Below are positions 1 through 8,483 of a DNA stretch of 50,433 nt, piece after piece. Position 1 is the stretch's first letter. Every line of letters begins with the position of its first letter. Under the pieces are notes generated by a model. That model did not search any database, was not told the DNA's origin, and worked only from the letters and a program-made list of their open reading frames with translations. Made by a program: the position numbers and the translations under genes. Source of the DNA: Paenacidovorax caeni (GTDB lineage: Bacteria > Pseudomonadota > Gammaproteobacteria > Burkholderiales > Burkholderiaceae_C); NCBI RefSeq assembly GCF_001298675.1, contig NZ_CYIG01000039.1, positions 1-50,433 on the forward strand, in the 5' to 3' direction.

Positions 1-485
<485 letters not shown>

Positions 486-1781
486 TCAGTCATACACCTC
501 GGCTTCGGGGTCGGTGGCCTCCAGCTCGTAGCTGGCGGCGAGCATGGCCAGGCGCGCCACCACGCCGTACATGTAGAAGCGGTTGGGCGCGCTGGCGCCG
601 GGGCGCGCGCCCGGCTGGGGCAGTTGGCCGCCGTGGGCGAAGGCCAGCGGCACGAAGGCCGCGCCCGGGGCGTTGAGATTTTCTTCGTCGCCGCGCTCGG
701 CGTGCACGCGGTAGAAGCCGCCCACCACGTAGCGGTCCATCATGTAGACCACCGGCTCGGCCACGGCCTCGTGCATGCGTTCCTGGGTACGCACGCCTTC
801 CTGGACGATGACCTCGCTCACCGTCTGCCCGTCCTTGATGACGGCCATCTTGTTGCGGCTCTTGCGGTTGAGCTGCTCCAGCTCCTTGGCGTCATGCACG
901 GTCATGATGCCCATGCCGTAGGTGCCGTTGTCGGCCTTGACGATGGCAAAGGGCTTCTCGTTGATGCCGTATTCCTTGTACTTGCGCCGCACCTTGGCCA
1001 GCAGCCCGTCCACGTGGCTCTGCAAGCTTTCCAGGCCCTGGCCCTCGGCGAAATCCACCGCGCCGCAATGGCTGAACAGCGGGTTGATGAGCCAGGGGTC
1101 GATGCCCAGCAGCTTGCCAAAGCGCTTGGCCACCTCCTCGTAGCTCTTGAAGTGGCGGCTCTTGCGGCGCACGCTCCAGCCCGCGTGCAGTGGCGGCAGC
1201 AGGTACTGTTCGTACAGCTCTTCCAGGATGCCGGGCGCACCCGCCGACAAATCGTTGTTGAGCAAGATGGTGCAGGGGTCGAACCCCTTGAGCCCCAGGC
1301 GGTGCTTGGTGCGCACCACGGGCTCGATGGTGATCTCCTCGCCCCCGGGCAACTCGACACGCATCGGCTTCTTCACCTCCGGGCTGATGGAGCCGATGCG
1401 CACATGCAGCCCCGCCATGTTGAAGATGCGCGCCAGCTGGGCCAGGTTGGCCAGGTAGAAGGTGTTGCGCGTGTGGTTCTCGGGAATGATGAGCAGGTTG
1501 CGCGCCTCGGGGCAGATTTTTTCGATCGCCGCCATGGCCGCCTGCACGGCCAGCGGCAGCATCTCGGGCGTCAGGTTGTTCCAGCCGCCGGGAAACAGGT
1601 TGGTGTCCACGGGCGCGAGCTTGAAGCCAGCGTTGCGGATGTCCACCGAGCTGTAGAACGGCGGCGTGTGCTCCATCCACTCCAGGCGGAACCAGCGCTC
1701 GATGGCGGGCATGGAATCGAGGATGCGCTGCTCCAGCTCGTTGATTGGGCCCGTGAGCGCGGTGATGAGGTGCGGAACCAT
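486..1781 (-). CDS. gshA: Glutamate-cysteine ligase (proteobacterial GshA type)
   Basis: This 431-residue cytosolic enzyme joins glutamate and cysteine with ATP, the first and rate-limiting step of glutathione synthesis. The sequence is a full-length match, by recognition, to the GshA family of beta- and alphaproteobacteria, which is unrelated in length and motifs to the 518-residue E. coli enzyme. Family-typical stretches include PVDTNLFPGGWNNL near residue 60, IIPENHTRNTFYLANL near 100, and the ATP-grasp-like segment FAIVKADNGTYGMGIMTV near 280. The ATG at 1781 gives the usual N-terminus MVPHLITALTGP. It is the last gene of a same-strand group, proA-trkA-trkH-gshA, but 104 bp separate it from trkH, so it may have its own promoter. 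Its 3' end abuts the insertion-sequence remnant without being truncated. gshB is not in the window. Confidence 0.93.
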   Translation of the reverse strand: MVPHLITALTGPINELEQRILDSMPAIERWFRLEWMEHTPPFYSSVDIRNAGFKLAPVDTNLFPGGWNNLTPEMLPLAVQAAMAAIEKICPEARNLLIIPENHTRNTFYLANLAQLARIFNMAGLHVRIGSISPEVKKPMRVELPGGEEITIEPVVRTKHRLGLKGFDPCTILLNNDLSAGAPGILEELYEQYLLPPLHAGWSVRRKSRHFKSYEEVAKRFGKLLGIDPWLINPLFSHCGAVDFAEGQGLESLQSHVDGLLAKVRRKYKEYGINEKPFAIVKADNGTYGMGIMTVHDAKELEQLNRKSRNKMAVIKDGQTVSEVIVQEGVRTQERMHEAVAEPVVYMMDRYVVGGFYRVHAERGDEENLNAPGAAFVPLAFAHGGQLPQPGARPGASAPNRFYMYGVVARLAMLAASYELEATDPEAEVYD

Positions 1782-1885
1782 AAATGCCCTGGTGTAAAGG
1801 TCAACCGGGCCATTTTAGGGACGCGCGGCGCGGCTTATGCGCATCGCGGCATATGAAAATTCCGCCGCGCCGCAGCCGCCGGGCC

Positions 1886-3352
1886 TCAGCGCTTCCAAAA
1901 CGCGGGCGAAAGCATGGCCATGAAGCTCAGAATTTCCAGCCGGCCCAGCAGCATGGCCAGGGTGCACACCCAGATTTGGAAATCGGTCAGCACCGCGTAG
2001 TTGGAGCTGGGGCCGACGGCGCCCAGCCCCGGCCCCATGCAGTGCACGCTGGCGAGGATGGCCGAGAAGGCGGTCAGCGGGTCAATGTCGGTCAGCAGCA
2101 GCACCATGCTGAGCACGATCACGGTGGCACCGTACACCAGCATGAAGGCCAGCACCGAGAAGATCATGCGGTTGTCCACCACGTGGCCCCCCAGCAGCAC
2201 CGGCTGCACGGCGCGCGGGTGCACCAGGCGCGTCAGCTCGCGCCGCGCCTGCTTGATGAGGATGAGCATGCGCACCATCTTGATGCCGCCGCCCGTCGAG
2301 CCCGCGCTGGTCGCCACGCCCGACAGCAGCAGCATGAACACCGGCGCGAACACCGGCCACTGCAGGTAGTCCTGCGTGGCGAAGCCCGTGGTGGTGGCCA
2401 CGGAGACCACGTGGAACATGCCGTGGCGCAGCGCCTGCAGCGGCGCATACACGCCCTTGGCCCACAGCAGCAGCGCCACCAGCAGGCCACCGCCGATCAG
2501 CGCCACCATGGTGGCGCGCATCTCGGGGTCGCGCCAGAAGCCGCGCCAGTGGCCTTTGCGCAGCGCGATGAAGTACAGCGCGAAGTTGCAGCTCGCGGCC
2601 AGCATGAACACCAGCGCGATGCCTTCGAGCAGCGGCGAGTTGAAGTAGGCAAAACTCGCATCGTGCGCCGACAGCCCGCCCAGGCTCACGGTGGTGAACA
2701 TGTGCATGAGCGCGTCCATGAACGACATGCCACCGGCCCAGAACGCCGCAGCGCAGGTGACCGAGAACACCGCGTACACGCCCCACAGGCCCTTGGCCGT
2801 CTCGGTCATGCGCGGGGTCAGCTTGGTGTCCTTGATCGGGCCAGCCGCCTCGGCCTTGAACAGCTGCGCGCCGCCCACGCCCAGCAGCGGCAGCACGGCC
2901 ACGGCAAGGATCAGGATGCCCATGCCGCCCAGCCACTGCAGAAAGGTGCGCCACACGTTCACCGACAGGGGCAGCGCATCGACCCCGCTGAGCACCGTGG
3001 AGCCGGTGGTGGTCAGGCCCGAGACGGCCTCGAAGTAGGCGTGCGTGAACGTCACCGGGTGGTTCACCCACTGCAGCGCCAGCCACAGCGGCAGCGCCGC
3101 ACACAGCGGCAACAGCACCCAGACCAGCGTGACCAGAATCACCCCGTGGCGCGGCTGCAGCTCGCGCTTGTAGCGCCGCAACCCCCACGACAGGCCCGCC
3201 CCCGCGCCCAGCGCCACCAGCATGGCCAGCGGATAGGCCTGCCACACGCCGTCGTCATGCCCCAGCGAGACGGCCAGCGGCAGCCCCATGGCCAGCGCGA
3301 ACATGCACAGCAGCACGCCAAGCACACGCAAAACGGGAAAGAGGTCGCTCAT
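1886..3352 (-). CDS. trkH: Trk potassium uptake system, membrane subunit TrkH
   Basis: A 488-residue inner-membrane protein that forms the K+ pathway of the Trk system, with TrkA as the cytosolic nucleotide-binding regulator. Hydrophobic segments run through almost the whole length. The four selectivity-filter loops of the SKT family are visible: TTTGST around residues 114-119, SLGGLS in the middle, TTTGFATQD, and GSTGGGIKM near residue 330, each with the expected glycine. Length matches the family (about 480-490). It lies 16 bp downstream of trkA on the same strand, which supports co-transcription and a working Trk complex. The C-terminus ends in a short basic tail. Confidence 0.95.
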   Translation of the reverse strand: MSDLFPVLRVLGVLLCMFALAMGLPLAVSLGHDDGVWQAYPLAMLVALGAGAGLSWGLRRYKRELQPRHGVILVTLVWVLLPLCAALPLWLALQWVNHPVTFTHAYFEAVSGLTTTGSTVLSGVDALPLSVNVWRTFLQWLGGMGILILAVAVLPLLGVGGAQLFKAEAAGPIKDTKLTPRMTETAKGLWGVYAVFSVTCAAAFWAGGMSFMDALMHMFTTVSLGGLSAHDASFAYFNSPLLEGIALVFMLAASCNFALYFIALRKGHWRGFWRDPEMRATMVALIGGGLLVALLLWAKGVYAPLQALRHGMFHVVSVATTTGFATQDYLQWPVFAPVFMLLLSGVATSAGSTGGGIKMVRMLILIKQARRELTRLVHPRAVQPVLLGGHVVDNRMIFSVLAFMLVYGATVIVLSMVLLLTDIDPLTAFSAILASVHCMGPGLGAVGPSSNYAVLTDFQIWVCTLAMLLGRLEILSFMAMLSPAFWKR

Positions 3353-3368
3353 GGCCGGGCCGTAGGGG

Positions 3369-4844
3369 TCAGAAGAACGTGGCGCTGACGCGGAACAGCT
3401 TCTCCACCTCGCGCACCAGGCGCTTGTTCGGCAGGAAGAACACCACGTGGTCGTTGTGCTCGATCACGGTGTGGCTGCGCGGCAGGATGACCTCGGGCTC
3501 GCTCGCCTGCAGCGGCACGATGGCACCCTCGGGCGGCGGCGGTGCCTCGGGGTCGGGCAGGCCGCGGATGATCAGGCCCATGTGCACGGCGGGCGGCAGG
3601 GGCAGGTCCTCCACCTGGCGCCCCACCACGCGCGAGCTCTTGCGGTCGCCGCGCGCCACGATCTCCAGCGCCTCGGCCACGCCGCGGCGCAGGCTGTGCA
3701 CGGCCTGCACGTCGCCATGGCGCACGTAGGCCAGCAGCTCGCCCAGCATGGCCTGCGCGGGCGACAACGCAATGTCGATCTGCGTGCCGTGCATCAGGTC
3801 GGCGTAGGTGTGGCGGTTGATGAGCGCCAGCACGCGGCGCGCACCCAGGCGCTTGGCCAGCAGGCAGGCCATGATGTTGTTCTCGTCGTCGTCGCCCAGC
3901 GCCAGGAAGAAGTCCACCTCCTCGATGCCTTCCTCGCTCAGCAGCTCCTCGTCCGAGGTTTCGCCCTGCAGCACCAGCACGCCTTCCGGCAGGGCCGAGG
4001 CCAGCGCCACGCAGCGCTGCGGGTCTTCCTCGACGATCTTCAGATGAAAGCGCCCGGCCTGCTGCGCCAGCCGCCGCGCCAGGCGCTCGCTGACCTGGCC
4101 GCCGCCGGCCATCATGATGCGCCGCACCGGCCGCGCAGGCTGCCCCTCGGGGCGGTGCAACGCCGCCAGCACCTGCGGAATGCGCTCCTGGCTGGCCAGC
4201 GCGAAGACTTCGTCGCCCGGCTCGATGCGCGTGCTGCCGTCGCAGGGCACGAAACGGTCGGGCTCGTCGGCAAAGCGCCGGTAGATGGCCACCATGCGCA
4301 CGGCCACGTCGGGCATCTGCTGGCGCAGCGCACCAATCTGCAGGCCCACGGCCGGCGCGCCGGGGCGCGCGCGCACCGACACCAGGCTGGCGCGCCCGCC
4401 GGCAAACTCGCGCACCTGCAGCGCCTCGGGGTACTCCACCAGCTTGGCGATGTAGCGCACCAGCGAGTCCTCGGGGCACAGGATGTGGTCCACCGCAAAG
4501 CCGTCGGGCGCCAGCAGCGCGCTGCCGTCCTCGAAGCTGGGCGAGCGCACGCGCGCAATGCGCGTGGGCACGTTGAACAGCATCTGCGCCACCTTGCAGC
4601 ACACCAGGTTGGTTTCGTCCTGCGCGGCGCAGGCAATCAGCAGGTCGGTGTCGCGCGCGCCGGCCTCGGCCAGCACCTGGGGCTCCATGCCGTTGCCCAC
4701 CACGCCGCGCAGGTCCAGGCGCGACTCCAGCTCGCGCAGCCGCGCGCCATCGGTGTCGATGACGGTGATGTCGTTGTGCTCCGACACCAGGCTGTCGGCC
4801 ACGCTCTGGCCCACACGGCCCGCCCCCAGGATGATGATTTTCAT
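3369..4844 (-). CDS. trkA: Trk potassium uptake system, NAD(H)-binding regulator TrkA
   Basis: A 491-residue cytosolic protein that gates TrkH. It shows the expected tandem arrangement of two RCK modules. The first Rossmann fold opens the protein (MKIIILGAGRVGQSVADSL, with the acidic residue VID at the end of strand 2), followed by a TrkA-C domain. The second Rossmann fold starts near residue 240 (RRIMMAGGGQVSERLARRL), again followed by a TrkA-C domain near residues 370-460. Some stretches are Pro-rich, which is unusual but lies in loops. The gene precedes trkH with a 16-bp gap. The ATG at 4844 has no Shine-Dalgarno sequence; the bases just upstream belong to a dispersed repeat (4848-4902) that separates trkA from proA. 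Confidence 0.95.
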   Translation of the reverse strand: MKIIILGAGRVGQSVADSLVSEHNDITVIDTDGARLRELESRLDLRGVVGNGMEPQVLAEAGARDTDLLIACAAQDETNLVCCKVAQMLFNVPTRIARVRSPSFEDGSALLAPDGFAVDHILCPEDSLVRYIAKLVEYPEALQVREFAGGRASLVSVRARPGAPAVGLQIGALRQQMPDVAVRMVAIYRRFADEPDRFVPCDGSTRIEPGDEVFALASQERIPQVLAALHRPEGQPARPVRRIMMAGGGQVSERLARRLAQQAGRFHLKIVEEDPQRCVALASALPEGVLVLQGETSDEELLSEEGIEEVDFFLALGDDDENNIMACLLAKRLGARRVLALINRHTYADLMHGTQIDIALSPAQAMLGELLAYVRHGDVQAVHSLRRGVAEALEIVARGDRKSSRVVGRQVEDLPLPPAVHMGLIIRGLPDPEAPPPPEGAIVPLQASEPEVILPRSHTVIEHNDHVVFFLPNKRLVREVEKLFRVSATFF

Positions 4845-4847
4845 ACC

Positions 4848-4902
4848 AAATCAGGCCCTAAGCCAACGCAGACAAGCGCTAAAAGCTATCAAATAAAGAG
4901 CG
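4848..4902 (+). repeat. Dispersed ~55-bp intergenic repeat, copy A
   Basis: This copy fills nearly the whole gap between the proA stop (4905) and the trkA start (4844), both on the minus strand. It reads in forward orientation with the core CAAGCGCTAAAAGCTATCAAA and the trailing AAGAGCG seen in the other copies. It forms the leader of trkA. Confidence 0.75.
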
Positions 4903-4904
4903 AA

Positions 4905-6185
4905 TCAGGTCCGAATCTCGCCCTCGCCCAGCACCACGTACTTGAGCGAGGTCAGCCCCTCGATGCCGACCGGGCCGCGCGCGTGGAACTTGTCGGTGCT
5001 GATGCCGATCTCGGCGCCCAGCCCGTACTCGAAGCCATCGGCAAAGCGCGTGCTGGCGTTCACCATCACGCTGGCCGAGTCCACGTCGCGCAGGAACTGC
5101 TGCGCGTGCTGGTGGTTGGTGGTGAGGATGGCGTCGGTGTGGTGGCTGCCGTAGCGGTTGATGTGGGCAATGGCCTCGTCCACGCCCGCCACCACCTTCA
5201 CGCTGATGATGGGCGCCAGGTATTCCTCGCCCCAGTCCTGCTCGGTGGCGGGCACCAGCTTGGCGCCGGGCACGGCGGCCAGCAGGGCCAACGCCTCGGC
5301 GTCGCAGCGCATCTCCACGCCCTTGGCGGCGTACACGGCGCCGATGCGGGGCAGGAAGTCGGCCGCCACGCCGCGCGCCACCAGCAGGCCCTCGCTGGCG
5401 TTGCAGGGGCTGTACTTCTGTGTCTTGGCGTTGTCGGCCACCGTCACCGCCATGGCGATGTCGCAGGGGTCATCGACGTAGGTGTGGCAGTTGCCGTCCA
5501 GGTGCTTGATGACGGGCACCTTGGCCTCGGCGCTGATGCGCTCGATCAGCCCCTTGCCACCACGCGGGATGATCACATCGACAAACTGCGGCATGGCAAT
5601 GAGCTGGCCCACGGCGGCGCGGTCGGTGGTCTCCACCAGCTGCACGCCATGCGCGGGCAGGCCGGCCTGGGCCAGCGCCTGCACCACCAGGCGCGCCAGC
5701 GCCTTGTTCGACTCGATGGCCTCGGAGCCGCCGCGCAGAATGCAGGCGTTGCCGCTCTTGATGGACAGGCTGGCGGCCTCGATGGTCACGTTCGGGCGGC
5801 TCTCGTAAATCATGCCGAACACGCCGATCGGCACGCGCATCTGGCCCACACGGATGCCGCTGGGCTGCTGCTTCATGCCCAGGATCTCGCCAATGATGTC
5901 GGGCATGGCGGCGAGCTGCTCGCAGCCCTGGGCGCAGGTCTCGATCACCTTCGGCGTGAGCTTGAGGCGGTCCACCATCGGCGCGTCCAGCCCGGCGGCC
6001 ACGGCGCGCTCCAGGTCGCGGGCGTTGTCGTGCTGCAGGGGCTGCACGTTGTCGCGCAGCAGCTGCGCCAGCGCCCGCAGCGCTTTGTTTTTGATAGCTG
6101 CTGGCGCACGCGCCATCAGGGCAGAAGCCGTTTTTGCTTGGGAACCAAGGGTATGGGTGTATTCAGCGATGTCGAGCGCGGTCAT
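4905..6185 (-). CDS. proA: Gamma-glutamyl phosphate reductase
   Basis: A 426-residue cytosolic NADPH-dependent enzyme that reduces gamma-glutamyl phosphate to the semialdehyde, the second step of proline synthesis. It belongs to the aldehyde dehydrogenase superfamily. The catalytic cysteine is Cys261 in [13 protein letters not shown], and other family signatures are [18 protein letters not shown] (about 121-138), [13 protein letters not shown] (about 205-217) and the C-terminal [15 protein letters not shown]. The open frame extends 54 codons upstream, but [10 protein letters not shown] at 6185 is the natural family start; the extension is low quality and runs into the divergent gene. No proB is adjacent. 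Codons about 16-35 (6081-6135) resemble the dispersed intergenic repeat found elsewhere in the window. Confidence 0.95.
   Translation of the reverse strand: MTALDIAEYTHTLGSQAKTASALMARAPAAIKNKALRALAQLLRDNVQPLQHDNARDLERAVAAGLDAPMVDRLKLTPKVIETCAQGCEQLAAMPDIIGEILGMKQQPSGIRVGQMRVPIGVFGMIYESRPNVTIEAASLSIKSGNACILRGGSEAIESNKALARLVVQALAQAGLPAHGVQLVETTDRAAVGQLIAMPQFVDVIIPRGGKGLIERISAEAKVPVIKHLDGNCHTYVDDPCDIAMAVTVADNAKTQKYSPCNASEGLLVARGVAADFLPRIGAVYAAKGVEMRCDAEALALLAAVPGAKLVPATEQDWGEEYLAPIISVKVVAGVDEAIAHINRYGSHHTDAILTTNHQHAQQFLRDVDSASVMVNASTRFADGFEYGLGAEIGISTDKFHARGPVGIEGLTSLKYVVLGEGEIRT
6081..6135 (-). repeat. Possible coding-embedded copy of the dispersed repeat (copy J)
   Basis: Read on the minus strand, this part of proA carries AAAACGGCTTCTGCCCTG, then GCGCCAGCAGCTATCAAA and AAAGCGC, in the same order and spacing as intergenic copies such as 22768-22820. 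The encoded peptide still fits the ProA family, so the match may be chance or an ancient insertion. Confidence 0.35.
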
Positions 6186-6252
6186 CGCCCGATTCTGACG
6201 CAGTTCCCCTGATGCTGCGCTGACAACCCCCTTGGCGCTACGCTCACGCCCC

Positions 6253-6540
6253 ATGCCCACCGAACTCGCCACCCACCAGCTCCAGACCTTGCAGGACGAC
6301 CTGCACGCCCTGCGCGACCAGCGCCTGGGCAACCACGCCTTCAGCACGCGCGCGCGCGCCCACAGCGCCTTGCTGGCGGCGCTGCCGCCGCGCTACACCG
6401 AAGTGCTGCACGGCCTGCTCGACCGGCTCGAGGCCGGCGCCCTGTTCACCGAGGAAAGCTGCTCGTTCAGCCACCAGGACCTGGTGGACAGCCTGCAGCT
6501 GTGGCTGGACAAGGCGCGCGCCACGCTGGCGGCGGCCTGA
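6253..6540 (+). CDS. Small conserved-looking hypothetical protein
   Basis: A 95-residue soluble protein that I do not recognise. It is predicted mostly helical and rather acidic, has one cysteine and several histidines, and has no signal peptide or membrane segment. The start is taken as the ATG at 6253 ([11 protein letters not shown]); a longer in-frame start at 6232 would add seven unconvincing residues. It is divergent from proA with a 67-bp gap and convergent with the alpha/beta hydrolase. Codon use with G/C in third positions looks like that of the neighbours, which supports a real gene. No function is proposed. Confidence 0.65.
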   Translation: MPTELATHQLQTLQDDLHALRDQRLGNHAFSTRARAHSALLAALPPRYTEVLHGLLDRLEAGALFTEESCSFSHQDLVDSLQLWLDKARATLAAA

Positions 6541-6557
6541 TCCACCCAATTTTGAAC

Positions 6558-6612
6558 AAAATTAGGCCCCAGGCCTTATGCAGTAAGCGCTAGCAGCTAC
6601 TGATACATGAGC
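6558..6612 (+). repeat. Dispersed ~55-bp intergenic repeat, copy B
   Basis: Forward copy between two convergent genes (stop at 6540 and stop at 6617). It has the left half AAATTAGGCCCCAGGCCTTA, the core TAAGCGCTAGCAGCTA and the right end ATGAGC. The left half, read on the minus strand, is a short AGGCC/GGCCT hairpin followed by AATTTT. Confidence 0.8.
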
Positions 6613-6616
6613 AAAC

Positions 6617-7408
6617 CTACTGCGGCAGCTGCGCCAGGAACTGCGCCAGCGCCGCGTTCACCGGCTGCGGGTGCGTGAGGTTGGCCGCGTGGCCCGCGCC
6701 GGGCACCACCACCATGCGCGCGTGCGGCAGGCCCGCCGCCATGGCCTGGGCGCGCTCCAACGCGATGGCGTGGTCGGCGTCGCCGTGCAGCACCAGCGCG
6801 GGCGCGGTGATGCGGCCCAGTTCGCCGCTGATGTCGTCGCGTGTGGCCAGCGTGGTAAAGCATGCCAGCAGGTCGGCCGGCTGCATGCGCTGCCACGCGG
6901 CGCGCCAGGCAGCGGCGCCCTCCCAGCCATCGCCAAGGATGATGTGCTCGATGGTGCGCGCGCGCTCGTCCGACAGGCCGCGCTCCAGCCATTCTTGGAT
7001 GATGACCTGGTGGCCCGCCATCTTCTCGGCCTCTTCGGGCAGCGCCTGGGTGTCGATCAGCACCAGCGCGCGCACCACCTGCGGGTGGCGCAACGCAGCG
7101 CGCAGCGACAGGTAGCCGCCCTGCGACATGCCCGCGAACACCGCGCGCCCGATGCCCAGGTGCGCCAGCAGCGCCACCACGTCGTCGGCCGAGTCGTAGT
7201 AGCTGAACGGCGCGCACGTGCCCGTGGCGGTCTGGCCGTGGCCGCGCTCGTCCCAGGTAATGCAGCGCCACGCACCGCGCAGCGCCTGCACCTGGGGCGC
7301 GAACATGCTGCCGTCCATCAGCAGCCCGTGCGAGAAGACGATGGCCGGGCCGTCGCCCCCGGTGTCTTCGTAGTACAGGCGCTGGCCGTTCACGTGCGCG
7401 TAGGGCAT
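6617..7408 (-). CDS. Alpha/beta hydrolase
   Basis: A 263-residue soluble hydrolase of the alpha/beta fold. The oxyanion segment FSHGLLMDGSMF is near residue 25. The nucleophile elbow is GMSQGG with Ser95, the acid is in HGDADHAI (Asp210 or Asp212), and the base is His240 in PGAGHAANLTHP, so the triad is complete and correctly spaced. The closest groups by pattern are 3-oxoadipate enol-lactonase or haloperoxidase-like esterases; the substrate is unknown. The ATG at 7408 (MPYAHVNGQRLYYED) gives the normal family N-terminus; upstream codons in the same frame run into apbE on another frame and are not part of the gene. A 106-bp gap to apbE suggests its own promoter. Confidence 0.88.
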   Translation of the reverse strand: MPYAHVNGQRLYYEDTGGDGPAIVFSHGLLMDGSMFAPQVQALRGAWRCITWDERGHGQTATGTCAPFSYYDSADDVVALLAHLGIGRAVFAGMSQGGYLSLRAALRHPQVVRALVLIDTQALPEEAEKMAGHQVIIQEWLERGLSDERARTIEHIILGDGWEGAAAWRAAWQRMQPADLLACFTTLATRDDISGELGRITAPALVLHGDADHAIALERAQAMAAGLPHARMVVVPGAGHAANLTHPQPVNAALAQFLAQLPQ

Positions 7409-7514
7409 GGTGTCTCCTTGTCGTTGGTTGGAAGTCGCCATACTGAAAGGGCTCTGGTCACGGCGCTGCCACCTGGGAGACAGCCGCACCGCCGCGCGGA
7501 AGGCGTGCACGGCC

Positions 7515-8483
7515 TCAGGCCGCAGGCGCTGCAGGGGCAAAGCGGCCGGTGCCGACTTCCACCAGGGCGTCGCCCCGGCGCAGCAGCCACAGCGCCTCCA
7601 GCGCCTGGCGCTGGGCCAGCGCCAGGCCTTCGCCGACACCGGCCACGAGCAGCGCAGTCGCCCAGGCGTCGGCCTGCATGCAGGTGCGCGCCAGTACGGT
7701 GACCGAGGCCACGTCGTTGCGCACCGGAGCGCCTCGGCGGGTGTCCATGGAGTGGGCGAGGCGGGCGCCCCCCACCTCCAGGTAGTGCCGGTAGTCTCCC
7801 GAGGTGGCCACCGCCAGGTCTTGCAGGGCCAGGACGCCCTGGACGGCGCGCAGCCCGGGCACTGGCCGCTCCAGCGCCACGGCCCAGGGCGTCCCATCGG
7901 CCTGGGCACCCAGCGCGCGCAGCTCGCCATCCAGCGCCACCAGCGCGTGGGCCAGCCCATGCGCCTGCAGCACGGTCGCCATGCAGTCCACGGCATAGCC
8001 CTTGGCAATGCCACACAAATCCAGCTGCCGTGGCGCGTGCTTGCGCACGCGGGCACCAGCCTGGTCCAGCTCCAGTGCTTCGTGGGTGGGTGTGCGCGGC
8101 GCTTGCGCGGCCGCGCGGATGGCCTGCGCATCAGGCGCTTGGCGCGCCGCCCCAAAGCCCCATGCATCCACCAGCGCCCCGGCACCGGGGTCGAAAGCCC
8201 CCCGGCTCAAGCGGCTGATATCGAGCGCGCAAGCCAGCACCTCCAGCAGAGGCTGCGGTACGGCCACCCAGGTATGGCACGGCGCTTGGTTGATCCGATT
8301 CAGGTCGCTATCGGGCTTCCAGGGCGACATCTGGGTGTCTACGGTGTCCACCGCCGCCGCCAGCGCCGCGTGCAGGGCGGCGGTATCGGTACCCGCTGGC
8401 ATATCGCAGGTGACCGACCAGCGTGTCCCCATGGTGGGGCCGTGCAGCGTCTGCCGCTGCGGGTCAGAACAAGTCTTCGGCAT
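7515..8483 (-). CDS. apbE: FAD:protein FMN transferase (ApbE family)
   Basis: A 322-residue enzyme predicted to transfer FMN from FAD onto a Ser/Thr of a partner protein. Family motifs are present in order: MGTRWSV near residue 18, DLCGIAKGYAVD (usually DLGGIAKGYAVD, so one Gly is Cys), LDGELRALG, SGDYRHY, HSMDTRRG in place of HIIDPRTG, and ADAWATALLVAG. The ATG at 8483 overlaps the end of the upstream flavoprotein gene by 20 bp, implying translational coupling. No signal peptide or lipobox is visible with this start, although many ApbE proteins act in the periplasm. It is the last gene of the redox operon. A plausible substrate is the DUF2271 protein encoded two genes upstream, which has a TGAS site. 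Confidence 0.9.
   Translation of the reverse strand: MPKTCSDPQRQTLHGPTMGTRWSVTCDMPAGTDTAALHAALAAAVDTVDTQMSPWKPDSDLNRINQAPCHTWVAVPQPLLEVLACALDISRLSRGAFDPGAGALVDAWGFGAARQAPDAQAIRAAAQAPRTPTHEALELDQAGARVRKHAPRQLDLCGIAKGYAVDCMATVLQAHGLAHALVALDGELRALGAQADGTPWAVALERPVPGLRAVQGVLALQDLAVATSGDYRHYLEVGGARLAHSMDTRRGAPVRNDVASVTVLARTCMQADAWATALLVAGVGEGLALAQRQALEALWLLRRGDALVEVGTGRFAPAAPAA

Noticed and set aside
3447-6212. Long plus-strand open frame opposite trkA and proA
   Set aside because: Same GC-driven antisense artefact; composition is unlike real proteins and both opposite genes are certain.
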